Source: Actinorhabdospora filicis (GTDB taxonomy: Bacteria > Actinomycetota > Actinomycetes > Mycobacteriales > Micromonosporaceae). From it: 32,610 bases of DNA. The notes under the pieces are model-generated. The model had not been told where the DNA came from. It searched no databases and saw only the letters and a program-made list of their open reading frames with translations. The stretch covers positions 1 through 32,610 of the forward strand of contig NZ_BSTX01000010.1 in NCBI RefSeq assembly GCF_030269765.1. Reading direction: 5' to 3'. The number at the start of each line of letters is the position of its first letter. The stretch's first letter is position 1. The position numbers and the translations under genes are program-made. Below, one piece after another: positions 7,540 to 15,471 of this stretch.

Positions 7540-8622
7540 ATGGTTCTCACCCGCCGCGCACTGAACCGGGCCACGCTCGCCCGCCAGCACCTGCTGTCCC
7601 GCGTCGACATGCCCGCCCTCGACATGATCGGCCACCTCGTCGGCCTCCAGTCACAGGCGCCGCACGCCGCCTACTACGGGCTCTGGTCGCGGCTGGAGAA
7701 CTTCGCCTTCGACGACCTCTCGCAGCTGCTGGTCTCGCGTCAGGTCGTGCGCATCGCGGCCATGCGCAGCACCATCCACCTCGTCACCGCCGAGGACGCC
7801 CTGGGGCTGCGCGCCTTCACCCAGGAGGCCCTCGAACGCGACCTGCGCAACAACAGCATCCACAAGGCGGGCGTGGCCGGCGTCGACATGGACGAGGTCC
7901 TCGCCATCGGCCGCGAGCTCATCGAGGCCGAGCCGCTCACCGCCGTCCGGCTGCGCGAGGCCTTCGCCGAGCGCTGGCCCGAGCGCGACCACGCCGCGCT
8001 GGCCTACGCCGTCCGCTGCCTGCTGCCCTCGGTGCAGGTGCCGCCGCGCGGGCTGTGGAACACCTCGGGCCCCATCGCGCACACCACCGCCGAGAAATGG
8101 CTGGGCCGGACCCTGTCCCCCATCGACCCGGCCGCGCTCGTCGTCCGTTACCTGGCCGCCTTCGGGCCCGCCTCGGTCAAGGACATGCAGAAGTGGTCGA
8201 GCGTGACCCGCCTCAAGGCGGTCTTCGAGAGCCTGCGGCCCGAGCTGATCACGTTCCGCGACGAGAACGGCGTCGAGCTCTTCGACCTGCCCGACGCTCC
8301 CCGGCCCGGCGAGGACGCCGAGGCGCCCGCCCGCCTCGTCGCGCCCTTCGACAACCTGCTCCTCTCCCACGCCGACCGCACCCGCGTCATCTCCGAAACC
8401 GACATCAAGCGCGTCATCACCAATAACGGCATCGTGCGCGGCTCGCTCCTGGTGGACGGCTTCTTCGTCGGCGCCTGGGACATCGAAAGGGGAAAGGAGG
8501 CGGTGATCACACTCGACCTCTACCACCCCGTCGCCGACACATCCGCCCTGGAAGCGGAGGCCCACCGCCTCCTGAACGACACCGATCCCGGCATTCCGCA
8601 TGACGTACGGTTGCGCGCATGA
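7540..8622 (+). CDS. AlkZ-like DNA glycosylase (winged-helix, HTH_42 family)
   Basis: 360 residues. Proteins of this family hold three winged-helix domains and unhook DNA interstrand crosslinks or remove bulky N-alkyl adducts; the founding member protects the azinomycin producer. The motif VGLQSQAPHAAYYGLWSRL contains Gln37-Ser-Gln39, the QxQ catalytic pair of the AlkZ branch, as opposed to the QxD of the YcaQ/AlkX branch. The segment RIAAMRSTIHLVTAEDALGLR matches the conserved R.W..R.T.H family block, here with AAM in place of the usual tryptophan. The ATG start has only a weak ribosome site (GTGAGCG). The last 4 bases overlap the next gene (ATGA), so the two are translationally coupled. Substrate range is unknown. 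Confidence 0.88.
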   Translation: MVLTRRALNRATLARQHLLSRVDMPALDMIGHLVGLQSQAPHAAYYGLWSRLENFAFDDLSQLLVSRQVVRIAAMRSTIHLVTAEDALGLRAFTQEALERDLRNNSIHKAGVAGVDMDEVLAIGRELIEAEPLTAVRLREAFAERWPERDHAALAYAVRCLLPSVQVPPRGLWNTSGPIAHTTAEKWLGRTLSPIDPAALVVRYLAAFGPASVKDMQKWSSVTRLKAVFESLRPELITFRDENGVELFDLPDAPRPGEDAEAPARLVAPFDNLLLSHADRTRVISETDIKRVITNNGIVRGSLLVDGFFVGAWDIERGKEAVITLDLYHPVADTSALEAEAHRLLNDTDPGIPHDVRLRA

Positions 8623-9110
8623 CTTCCGCCCTCGTTGTCCTGGACCTGATGACGCGCATCGCCGCCCTCGATCTCGCGCCCCTCACCGGCGAGGAGACGG
8701 TGACCGCCGCCGGCCGCCTCGTCGAGCGCGCCCGCGCGGCCGGGGCGACCGTCGTCCACGTGCGCGTCGAGCGTCCCAACGTCGACGAGCAGCCTCCCGG
8801 CTCCGGCTTCCACGACGCCGCTCAGCCCGGTCCCGGCGACTGGGAGCTCGTGAAGCGCTCGGTGGGCCTGTTCGAGACCACCGACGCCGAGGCGAGCCTG
8901 CGCGAGGACGGCGCCGGGCACCTCGTCCTGTGCGGCATCGCCACCGAGATGGCCGTCCTGCACACCGCCCGCGAGGCCGTCGAGCTCGGTTTCACCGTGA
9001 CCGTCGCCGAGGACGCCTGCACCGGCCTCACCGTCGAGGGCCACAAGGAGGGCCTCGCCGAACTCGCCACCCTCGGCACCGTGACCACCACCGACGCCGT
9101 CGCGTTCTAG
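8619..9110 (+). CDS. Isochorismatase-fold cysteine-hydrolase-like protein lacking the catalytic Cys
   Basis: 163 residues, the length of small isochorismatase-family hydrolases. ALVVLDLM supplies the Asp9 of the usual Asp-Lys-Cys triad and WELVKRSVGLFETTD supplies Lys79. The motif that normally reads G.AT..CV..TA appears as CGIATEMAVLHTA, so Ala112 stands where the nucleophilic Cys should be; Cys105 is seven residues earlier. True isochorismatases of the EntB/PhzD type also lack this Cys, so activity is possible but not by the nicotinamidase-type thioester route. The start overlaps the AlkZ-like stop by 4 bases, suggesting joint expression. The substrate is unknown. Confidence 0.88.
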   Translation: MTSALVVLDLMTRIAALDLAPLTGEETVTAAGRLVERARAAGATVVHVRVERPNVDEQPPGSGFHDAAQPGPGDWELVKRSVGLFETTDAEASLREDGAGHLVLCGIATEMAVLHTAREAVELGFTVTVAEDACTGLTVEGHKEGLAELATLGTVTTTDAVAF

Positions 9111-9122
9111 TCGGCTACCGCT

Positions 9123-9152
9123 TTGCGCGGGCCGAGACCGGACCGGTATGCT
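9123..9152 (+). promoter_or_regulatory. Probable promoter of tRNA-Ser
   Basis: TTGCGC (9123-9128) and TATGCT (9147-9152) are spaced 18 bp apart, about 30 bp before the tRNA. This fits the housekeeping sigma consensus (TTGACN, TANNNT). Confidence 0.5.
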
Positions 9153-9181
9153 CGACCGGCGCGCAGCACATCCGCGCGCAT

Positions 9182-9275
9182 GGAGGCTTCGCCTAGTCTG
9201 GTCTATGGCGCCCGCCTGCTAAGCGGGTTTGGGGTTCATCCCCCATCCCGGGTTCAAATCCCGGAGCCTCCGCCA
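9182..9275 (+). tRNA. tRNA-Ser (anticodon GCT)
   Basis: A full class II cloverleaf can be folded by eye. The acceptor stem is GGAGGCT/AGCCTCC. The anticodon stem CCCGC/GCGGG encloses loop CTGCTAA with anticodon GCT. A long variable arm GGGGTTCATCCCC follows, then the T arm CCGGGTTCAAATCCCGG. Discriminator G and an encoded CCA end the gene. It reads the serine codons AGC and AGU. It is intact, and the flank shows no sign of an integrated element. Confidence 0.97.
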
Positions 9276-9280
9276 ACGTG

Positions 9281-9316
9281 GAAAACGGCCCCTCGCACAC
9301 GCGAGGGGCCGTTTTC
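9281..9316. terminator. 16-bp bidirectional terminator
   Basis: A perfect 16-bp stem (GAAAACGGCCCCTCGC with its complement) holds a 4-nt loop ACAC. It ends in TTTTC on the plus strand and, by symmetry, on the minus strand too. It serves tRNA-Ser from the left and the small Cys-rich gene from the right. Confidence 0.9.
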
Positions 9317-9323
9317 TCACCCG

Positions 9324-9515
9324 TCAGACGTCACAGGGACAGTCACTACAGTCCCAGCCGCCGACGTCGGGCGTACGGCAGCAGGAATACCAGCAGCGCA
9401 CCCCCGTGCCGCACCTGAAGCGGTAGCACTCCAGGGACCCGGTTCCGGCCGCGGCGGCGACCCTGGGCACGAGACGGTCGAGAACGCGATCGGCGAGTCC
9501 GGCGACAAAGCGCAT
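9324..9515 (-). CDS. Small Cys-rich peptide with leader-like N-terminus (63 residues)
   Basis: The ATG at 9515 has AAAGGGGGAG about 5 nt upstream, and the frame ends 8 bp before a shared terminator; both support a real gene. The first about 23 residues (MRFVAGLADRVLDRLVPR then VAAAA) form an amphipathic, cysteine-free helix. The last about 35 contain eight Cys: C-x4-C-x5-C-x3-CC-x9-C-x2-C-x-C. Small actinomycete proteins with an AD..L..LVP..AAA lead and a Cys-rich tail exist, but I know of no described function. It could be a precursor peptide cleaved after the AAA segment, a disulfide-rich secreted peptide, or a metal-binding protein. No modifying enzyme is adjacent; the next minus-strand gene is an unrelated membrane protein. 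Confidence 0.7.
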   Translation of the reverse strand: MRFVAGLADRVLDRLVPRVAAAAGTGSLECYRFRCGTGVRCWYSCCRTPDVGGWDCSDCPCDV

Positions 9516-9722
9516 GGCGCTCCCCCTTTCTTGTCGGATGCCCACAGCCTCGGCCGCCACGGCGGCATCCACAATGGACGCCGCCACCCGGCCCGGCCCG
9601 CCCGCGCGCCCGCGACCTGCGCCGATGCCCCGGCGGGCCGCCCGCGCGGCCGGGCGATCCTGCGCGTCCGGCGACGCGAAACGGCCCCCGTCGCCGGACG
9701 GGGGCCGCGCTCGTACGGTGGG
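9516..9722. other. Gap with one terminator, no gene seen
   Basis: These 207 bases hold the promoter of the Cys-rich peptide gene and, at 9682-9707, the terminator of the membrane-protein gene at 9723. That hairpin is an 11-bp stem, CGGCCCCCGTC and its complement, with loop GCCG. Nothing else is seen. Confidence 0.6.
9682..9707 (-). terminator. Terminator of the 9723-10298 gene
   Basis: Perfect 11-bp GC stem with a 4-nt loop, 15 bp downstream of the stop codon on the minus strand. Confidence 0.75.
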
Positions 9723-10298
9723 TCAGCGTTCCACCGGCTCCCACTGCCGCTGCTCCGGCGCCTGCGCCGCCTTCGGCTTCTTCGGCCAGATCGTGTAGCT
9801 CAGCGCGATGATCCCCGCGATGACCGGGACCTTCAGGGTCCACACCACCTGCGACACCAGCGCGTCGGTGCGCGCGGAGTCGGCCACCAGCCACACCATC
9901 AGGTAGGCCACCCCCATCGAGATGCCCCAGGCCAGGACGGCCTTCGCCGTCCAGATCCACTCGCTCTTGGCGCGGGCCATGCCGTACTTCGGCGGCTTGA
10001 CCGGGGGCGGGCCGCCGAAGAAGCGGTGCGCCACGCGCTGGTCGGCCCAGCGGACCATGGCGTGCCCGAAGACGACCGAGTAGCCCAGGTAGAGGGCGGC
10101 GAGGGTGTGGGTGATGTCGGCGGTGGCGCCGTCGCGCATGTGCTTCACCGAGACGGCGAGCAACACGACGTCCACCATGGGCACGAGAAGGAGGATGAAC
10201 GTGCTCACCCGGCGCAGCTTGAACACGTAGCGGAAGAGCAGGCCGAGCCCGATCAGGATCCAGAACGCGAACTCGGCGCCGATGATGAATGCTGCCAT
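9723..10298 (-). CDS. Integral membrane protein, unknown function
   Basis: 191 residues with about five hydrophobic segments, near 3-22, 33-50, 64-82, 117-140 and 150-168. A basic, proline-rich cytoplasmic-type loop (FFGGPPPVKPPKYG) follows the third, and a charged C-terminal tail (WPKKPKAAQAPEQRQWEPVER) ends it. No catalytic motif is recognised. The start ATG at 10298 has only a weak upstream site. It is divergent from the histidine kinase gene, with 122 bp between them that include a GTACA-N8-TGTAC palindrome. That arrangement makes it a possible target of the two-component system, which is inference only. Confidence 0.8.
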   Translation of the reverse strand: MAAFIIGAEFAFWILIGLGLLFRYVFKLRRVSTFILLLVPMVDVVLLAVSVKHMRDGATADITHTLAALYLGYSVVFGHAMVRWADQRVAHRFFGGPPPVKPPKYGMARAKSEWIWTAKAVLAWGISMGVAYLMVWLVADSARTDALVSQVVWTLKVPVIAGIIALSYTIWPKKPKAAQAPEQRQWEPVER

Positions 10299-10355
10299 GC
10301 CTCAATGATCACCACCGGGAACGCGCGGGACATCGCCCCGCCGCACGAACCCGGT

Positions 10356-10373
10356 GTACATCGAAGTGTGTAC
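10356..10373. promoter_or_regulatory. Palindrome between the membrane-protein gene and the two-component operon
   Basis: GTACA-N8-TGTAC, with outer ACCCGG (10349-10354) and CCGGGT flanks that pair less regularly. It sits between two divergent genes and is a candidate operator, perhaps for the adjacent response regulator. Confidence 0.35.
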
Positions 10374-10420
10374 GTCCCGGGTCCGATGCGGCCGCGGGCG
10401 CGAGGTGATGGGATAGGTCG

Positions 10421-11605
10421 GTGATCACCTGGGCCGCCGACCGACGCAGCACGCGCATCGACGCGCTGTACGCCACCATCGCGGTGCTGGGCGGCGTCGT
10501 CCTCTACTTCGTGGGCGCCTACGGGTCCGGCTTCTTCCCCGAGGACGGCGACCAGCCCCTGTGGCTGCGGATCGGCCCGCTGCTGCTGGGCGCGTTCTCG
10601 GTGTTCCTGCGCCGAGGCATGCCGCTGACCAGCCTCATCCTGGGCACCGCCGCCTTCGCCGCCGACTTCCTGATGGGCCCCTCGGTCGCGCTGTTCGTCA
10701 TCTTCCAGGACAACCTGTACTCGGCGACGGCGTACGGCCCGCGCCGGACGCAGTGGTGGCTGAACGGCTTCGCCGTCACCATCGCCCTGGGCTGCGGGAT
10801 CTGGCTGGGCGTGGCCTCGGACAGCTTCCGCTGGGGCTTCCTCGTCGCCCTCATCGTCATCGGCCTCAGCACCACGCCCGTCCTCACCGGCGTCATCGTG
10901 CGCCTGTACCGGCAGCGGCTCGCCGAGGCCAAGGAGCACGCGCGGCAGCTGGCGCGGCTGGCCGAGCTGGACCGCCGTGGCGCGGTCAACGCCGAGCGCA
11001 CGCGCATGGCGCGGGAGCTGCACGACGCGGTCGCCAACCAGTTCGGCGCGATCGCGATGCAGACGGCCGCGTTGATCTCGCGCGGCGACCTGGACGAGGC
11101 CACCCGGCAGACGGTCCTCCACACGATCCGCGACAGCAGCCTGCGCGGCCTGGCGGAGCTGCGCGGCATGATCGAGCTGCTGCGCGCGCCCGGCGAGGGC
11201 GCCGACGCGCCGGTCAGCCACCGGCTGGACGAGGCGGAGGCGCTGGCCGCGTCCGTCCCCGGCCTGAAGGTGGACCTGAAGGTGACCGGGACGCCCGAGG
11301 AGCTCCCGGCGGCGGTCGACCTGGCGGGCTACCGCATCCTCCAGGAGTCGCTGGCCAACGCCGCCAAGTACGGCACGGGCGTGGCCGAGGCCGTCATCGA
11401 CTACGCCGAGGCGGTCACCATCACCGTCGACAGCCCGATCGGGACGGTCACGCCCGGCGCCGACAGCGGCGGCGCGGGCCTGGTCGGCATGAGCGAGCGG
11501 ACCCAGCTGCTCGGCGGCACGTTCGCCGCGGGCCCCCTGGGACATCCACAAGGGACGGTGTGGCGAATGCGCGCCGTCCTGCCCTTCAGCCGGGAGGAAA
11601 AATGA
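10421..11605 (+). CDS. Sensor histidine kinase, NarL-type (HisKA_3)
   Basis: 394 residues, GTG start. The N-terminal about 160 residues contain some five to six membrane helices with no large outer domain, so the signal is probably sensed in or at the membrane. A helix follows, then the HisKA_3 dimerisation box ERTRMARELHDAVANQFGAIAMQ with phospho-acceptor His201. The ATPase domain has the N box LQESLANAAKYG near residue 310 and a glycine-rich GGAGLVGMSER near 350. It phosphorylates the response regulator encoded next, whose start overlaps its stop (ATGA). The family is clear; the stimulus is unknown. Confidence 0.93.
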   Translation: MITWAADRRSTRIDALYATIAVLGGVVLYFVGAYGSGFFPEDGDQPLWLRIGPLLLGAFSVFLRRGMPLTSLILGTAAFAADFLMGPSVALFVIFQDNLYSATAYGPRRTQWWLNGFAVTIALGCGIWLGVASDSFRWGFLVALIVIGLSTTPVLTGVIVRLYRQRLAEAKEHARQLARLAELDRRGAVNAERTRMARELHDAVANQFGAIAMQTAALISRGDLDEATRQTVLHTIRDSSLRGLAELRGMIELLRAPGEGADAPVSHRLDEAEALAASVPGLKVDLKVTGTPEELPAAVDLAGYRILQESLANAAKYGTGVAEAVIDYAEAVTITVDSPIGTVTPGADSGGAGLVGMSERTQLLGGTFAAGPLGHPQGTVWRMRAVLPFSREEK

Positions 11606-12240
11606 TCCGGGTCCTGGTCGCCGACGACCACGCCGCCGTGCGCACCGGGCTGGTGCTGATCCTGGGCGGCGCGCCCGACATCGAGGTGGTCGGCGAGGCC
11701 ACCGACGGGGAGAAGGCCGTGGCGATGGCCCGCGAGCTCGAACCCGACGTGGTGGTGATGGACGTGCGGATGCCGCGCATGGACGGCATCGCGGCCACCG
11801 AGGCCCTGCGCGGCCACTCCGACGTGCTCATCCTGACCACCTTCGACGTGGACGAGTACGTCTTCGGCGCGCTGCGGGCGGGCGCGGCGGGTTTCCTGCT
11901 GAAGAACTCCGACGCCGAGGCGCTCATCGACGCCGTCCGCGTGGTCGCGCGCGGGGACGGGCTGATCTCCCCGGCGGTCACCCGGCGGCTCATCGCGCGG
12001 TTCGCCGAGCGGCCGGAGCCGGAGCCGCTGCCGGACCTGGACGTCCTCACCCCGCGCGAGCGCGAGGTCTTCGCCGCGCTGGGCCGGGGCGAGTCGAACG
12101 CCGAGATCGCCACCGGGCTGGGCATGGCCGAGGCGACGGTGAAGACGCACGTGAGCCGGGTGCTGACCAAGCTGGGCCTGCGCAGCCGGGTGCAGGCGGC
12201 GATCCTGGCCCGGGAGAGCGAGAACCGCCCCTCGCCGTGA
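11602..12240 (+). CDS. Response regulator, NarL/FixJ family (REC + LuxR HTH)
   Basis: 212 residues. The receiver domain has the acidic pair Asp8-Asp9, phospho-acceptor Asp54 in VVVMDVRMPRMDG, switch Thr in LILTTFD and Lys in FLLKNSD. The C-terminal LuxR helix-turn-helix begins LTPREREVFAALGRGESNAEIA and continues EATVKTHVSRVLTKL. The ATG at 11602 overlaps the kinase stop and has GGGAGGAAAA before it, so kinase and regulator are coupled. It binds DNA after phosphorylation; its targets are not visible, though the divergent membrane-protein promoter is nearby. The stop codon forms the loop of the terminator hairpin. Confidence 0.95.
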   Translation: MIRVLVADDHAAVRTGLVLILGGAPDIEVVGEATDGEKAVAMARELEPDVVVMDVRMPRMDGIAATEALRGHSDVLILTTFDVDEYVFGALRAGAAGFLLKNSDAEALIDAVRVVARGDGLISPAVTRRLIARFAERPEPEPLPDLDVLTPREREVFAALGRGESNAEIATGLGMAEATVKTHVSRVLTKLGLRSRVQAAILARESENRPSP

Positions 12241-12253
12241 CGGCGAGGGGCGG
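12225..12253. terminator. 13-bp terminator with the stop codon as its loop
   Basis: CCGCCCCTCGCCG and its exact complement flank TGA, which is the response regulator's stop codon. It also lies 15 bp past the end of the convergent subtilase gene, so it can serve both. Confidence 0.85.
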
Positions 12254-12268
12254 CTCGGGCGGGGGCGG

Positions 12269-15200
12269 TCAGGCCTTGACGCCCAGGATGCTGTTGCCGA
12301 CCTGGACGTTGTTGCCGTCCAGGTAGATCAGCGCGCCGAGGTAGCGCTGACCGGCGGTGAGGCCGGTCCACGACGCCTTGAGGGTGACGGGGGCCGCCAC
12401 GGAGACCGACGTGGACGCCGGGCTCACCGTCAGCGGGGCCGCGCCCTCGGCGCCGACCGTCCACGTGTGCAGGAGGATGTCCTGCGTGGCGGCCGGGCCG
12501 TCGAAGAAGTCGGCGAAGACCACGTACGTCGCGCCGGGCGCGAGCGTCAGGGTCTCGTTCGACCCGCCGACGGCGGAGTTGCCGAGGAGCGTGAGGGCGC
12601 CGTTGGCGGCCTTGCGGTAGACGAAGAGGTCCACGTCGGTGCCGTCGCCGTAGCGGCCGTAGTCGTCATCGAAGGTCGCCACGCGGCCGAAGAGGGCCGA
12701 GGCCGGGACCGTGAACTCGATCTTGCCGACGTGGGCGGAGGTCGCCGGGTTGTTGGCGTCCCAGTCCTCGTTCGACTTCGACAGGGTCAGGGTCTTGGCC
12801 TGGTCGGCGGCCAGCGGGGTCGCGACCGTCTTGAGCGTGCCGCTGAAGCCGGGGGTGATCTTCAGGTCGGACGAGCCGGTGACACCGGTGCCGGTGGCCT
12901 CGCTCGGCGCCGACAGGTTGACCGGCTTGACGACGATGGGGCTGCGGACGGTGTGGCCCTGGAGGGCCTTCCAGGTCAGCGCGCCGAACGCGTACTTGTT
13001 CGCCGCGGCGTCGGTGCGGGTGATGGTGACCTTGAAGGTCGCCGACTGGCCCGGACGCAGGACGATCGACTTCTTGTCCACCGCGATCTTGATGCCCGCG
13101 GGGGCCTCGACGGTGGAGAAGTAGGTCTCGGTCTTGTTCGACACGTTGGTGACCGTGCGGGTGACGGTCTGCTGGCCGACGAGCTGGCCGATCGCGATCG
13201 ACGGGTAGTTCAGGTCGCTCGGGTCGATCGAGCCGACGGTCTCGCAGATCGAGGGACCGTTCGGCAGGAGCTGGAACTGGCCCAGACCGCAGCCGTAACG
13301 CGCCCAGTCGACCTCGTTGGAGTCGAAGACCAGGCCCGGGTCCAGCGCCTGGGCGATGCGGACGTGACCGGCGCCGTAGTCGAACGGCGTGGCGTCCTTG
13401 CCGGCGCGCTGGATCGGCTTGCCGGCGTTGTCCAGCGTGGTCGCGGTGGTCATCAGCGCCGACTTGACCGCCATCGGCGACCAGTCGGGGTGCTTGGCGA
13501 CGACCAGCGCGGCCAGGCCCGCGATGTGCGGAGACGACATCGAGGTGCCCTGGTAGGACTGGAAGTTGTTGCCGTTGTTGCCCGCGGGCGACACGGCGGC
13601 GATGACGTCCACGCCGGGGGCGGTGATGTCGGGCTTCAGCAGGTCACCGCCACCGGCGATGGCGGGACCGGCCGAGGAGAAGGAGCCCATCTCGGGGGCG
13701 CGCTTCTTGTACTGGACACCGGCCTCCAGGGACGCCGTGGGCGTCGCGGTGGAGGACAGGTACGCCAGCAGCTTCTGGCCGTTGGTCGCGTCCAGGTGCA
13801 CCGACGGGACGGCCTGGAAGTCGGCCGCGATGTCGGCGGCGCCACCGGGCACGTTGAACTGGATCATGCCGACGCCGCCGGCGTTCTTGACGGCGATCGA
13901 CTTGTCGGTACGGGCCACGACACCGCGCTGGCAGGCCACGATCTTCCCGGCGGCCTTGGCCGGGTCGAGGGAGCCGATGGCGCACAGGTTGGCGTCACTG
14001 GGGTTGGCACCGGGAGCCGCGATGTCCTTGGACAGCACGACCGGGGCGGACGGCAGGGCCGCGCCGCGACCGGCACCGGCGAGCTTCTGGCCGTCGCCGA
14101 GCACGGCGGTGGCGGCGAAGTCGCGGTCGTGCGAGGAGGCGGCGACGGTGGTCAGCCACGGCGAGTTGTGCGCCACGGTGGACGCGCCGGGGCCGGAGTT
14201 GCCGGCGGAGGCCGCGACGAAGATGCCCGCGGCGGCGGCCTGGTAGAAGGCCATCTCAACCGGGTCCACCACGGAGTTCTTGGAACCCGAGATGGAGTAG
14301 TTGATGACGTCCACGCCGTCGTTGGTGGCCTGCTCGATGGCCGCGACCAGGTCGGAGGTCACCGCGCAGGCGTCGGGGTCGATGGTCTCCCAGCACGCCT
14401 TGTACACCGAGAGGCGCGCGGCGGGGGCCATGCCGGAGATCTTGCCGACGGACACGCCGTCGATGCTCGCGTCGACGCCGTTGTTGCCGGCGGCGGTCGA
14501 AGCGGTGTGGCTGCCGTGGCCGCCGTAGTCGCGCGGGGAGCGGAACTCACCGGCGATGGGCGGGGTGTTGCTCTTGCGGATGCCGTCCTCGAAGTAGCGG
14601 GCGGCGATCACCTTGTCGTTGCACTCGATGTTGCGCTCGGGCGTGTCGACGCCGGTGTCGCAGGTGCCGGTGAAGTTCTGGCGCAGGGCCTCCTCGGCCT
14701 CGGCCGACCAGGGCTTGGCCAGCGGGCCGAACGCGGCGTTCTCCGGCCAGAAGCCGGTGTCGATAACGCCGACGACGACGCCTTCGCCGGCGTTCTCCAC
14801 ACCCGAGAACTGGCTCTGCCACACGCCGTTGGACCCGGACAGACCGAGGAAGGTCGGGGTGTCGACGGTGTCCTTGCCGCGCGCCTCGTCCTTCCACATG
14901 CCGACCACGCCGTTGGTCTTGGCCATGGTGGCCGCCTCTTTGGCGGTCAGCGTGACGGCCATGCCGTTGAACGTGGTGTCGAAGGTGTAGACGGTGTCGG
15001 CGCCGGGCACCTTGTCCAGGACCGCGTCGCGGTTGCGCGCGAGCAGGCCGGTGTAGGCCTTGACGGCCGGGTCGTTCTTGTCGAACTTCTCGCCGCCGTC
15101 GGGCTTGGTGGCGGCGTAGCCGGAGATGCCACCGTTGTAGCTGGCCGCAGGGGCGCCGGCCAGTGCGACGATGTAGGTTCCGGCGGAATATTCGGGGCTC

Positions 15201-15325
15201 GTACCCGGGATACCCGGGTCGGCCTGGGCGCTGCCCGTACCCACCAGTGCGAACGCGGTGACCGCGGCGGTGGTGAGGGACAGCGCGACCGGCGTGCGAG
15301 CGCCGATCCTTCGCTGTGACGACAC
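12269..15325 (-). CDS. Secreted subtilisin-like serine peptidase (S8), 1018 residues
   Basis: Residues 1 to about 36 are a signal peptide (SAQA-DP). Residues about 48-150 fit an inhibitor-I9-type propeptide. The S8 domain carries the catalytic Asp189 (GVIDTGFWP), His270 (GGHGSHTAS), oxyanion Asn376 (AGNSG) and Ser595 (GTSMSSPHIAG). A PA-type insert lies about 430-550, between Asn376 and Ser595. After about 690 a fibronectin-III-like domain and further beta domains follow. This matches large plant-cucumisin-like actinomycete proteases. The GTG start at 15325 has GGAGGAGG 9 nt upstream. It should be exported and mature by self-cleavage. The leader is unusually AT-rich and contains a 7-bp hairpin. 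Confidence 0.95.
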   Translation of the reverse strand: MSSQRRIGARTPVALSLTTAAVTAFALVGTGSAQADPGIPGTSPEYSAGTYIVALAGAPAASYNGGISGYAATKPDGGEKFDKNDPAVKAYTGLLARNRDAVLDKVPGADTVYTFDTTFNGMAVTLTAKEAATMAKTNGVVGMWKDEARGKDTVDTPTFLGLSGSNGVWQSQFSGVENAGEGVVVGVIDTGFWPENAAFGPLAKPWSAEAEEALRQNFTGTCDTGVDTPERNIECNDKVIAARYFEDGIRKSNTPPIAGEFRSPRDYGGHGSHTASTAAGNNGVDASIDGVSVGKISGMAPAARLSVYKACWETIDPDACAVTSDLVAAIEQATNDGVDVINYSISGSKNSVVDPVEMAFYQAAAAGIFVAASAGNSGPGASTVAHNSPWLTTVAASSHDRDFAATAVLGDGQKLAGAGRGAALPSAPVVLSKDIAAPGANPSDANLCAIGSLDPAKAAGKIVACQRGVVARTDKSIAVKNAGGVGMIQFNVPGGAADIAADFQAVPSVHLDATNGQKLLAYLSSTATPTASLEAGVQYKKRAPEMGSFSSAGPAIAGGGDLLKPDITAPGVDVIAAVSPAGNNGNNFQSYQGTSMSSPHIAGLAALVVAKHPDWSPMAVKSALMTTATTLDNAGKPIQRAGKDATPFDYGAGHVRIAQALDPGLVFDSNEVDWARYGCGLGQFQLLPNGPSICETVGSIDPSDLNYPSIAIGQLVGQQTVTRTVTNVSNKTETYFSTVEAPAGIKIAVDKKSIVLRPGQSATFKVTITRTDAAANKYAFGALTWKALQGHTVRSPIVVKPVNLSAPSEATGTGVTGSSDLKITPGFSGTLKTVATPLAADQAKTLTLSKSNEDWDANNPATSAHVGKIEFTVPASALFGRVATFDDDYGRYGDGTDVDLFVYRKAANGALTLLGNSAVGGSNETLTLAPGATYVVFADFFDGPAATQDILLHTWTVGAEGAAPLTVSPASTSVSVAAPVTLKASWTGLTAGQRYLGALIYLDGNNVQVGNSILGVKA

Positions 15326-15471
15326 TATTTGTTGCCTCCTCCAGACGCGCGCATCTTGCGCGCGCAGGCGGGAGCCTATGGGAACGGAGGGTGACCGCGA
15401 AATATCTCACACGATCTTGAATTGCGACCGAGATCCGATCGTAATCAAATCGAGATCCCTAAATACCGTGG
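15326..15471 (-). promoter_or_regulatory. AT-rich promoter/leader region of the subtilase gene
   Basis: This 146-bp stretch is far richer in A/T than its surroundings. The box CGAGATCC occurs twice, at 15429-15436 and 15451-15458, 22 bp or about two helical turns apart; this suggests a regulator site. A 7-bp stem CGCGCGC/GCGCGCG (15346-15364) lies in the leader just before the ribosome-binding site. Confidence 0.4.

Noticed and set aside
6477..8601. Minus frames opposite the DUF2785 and AlkZ-like genes
   Set aside because: Antisense shadows of genes with good starts and family motifs.
9182..9275. tRNA-Ser(GCT) as an integration site
   Set aside because: The tRNA is intact with its terminator, and no partial copy of its 3' end is seen elsewhere in the window.
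12467..15319. 950-codon plus frame
   Set aside because: Antisense shadow of the subtilase gene; no domain, and biased toward Gly, Val, Arg, Asp and Gln.
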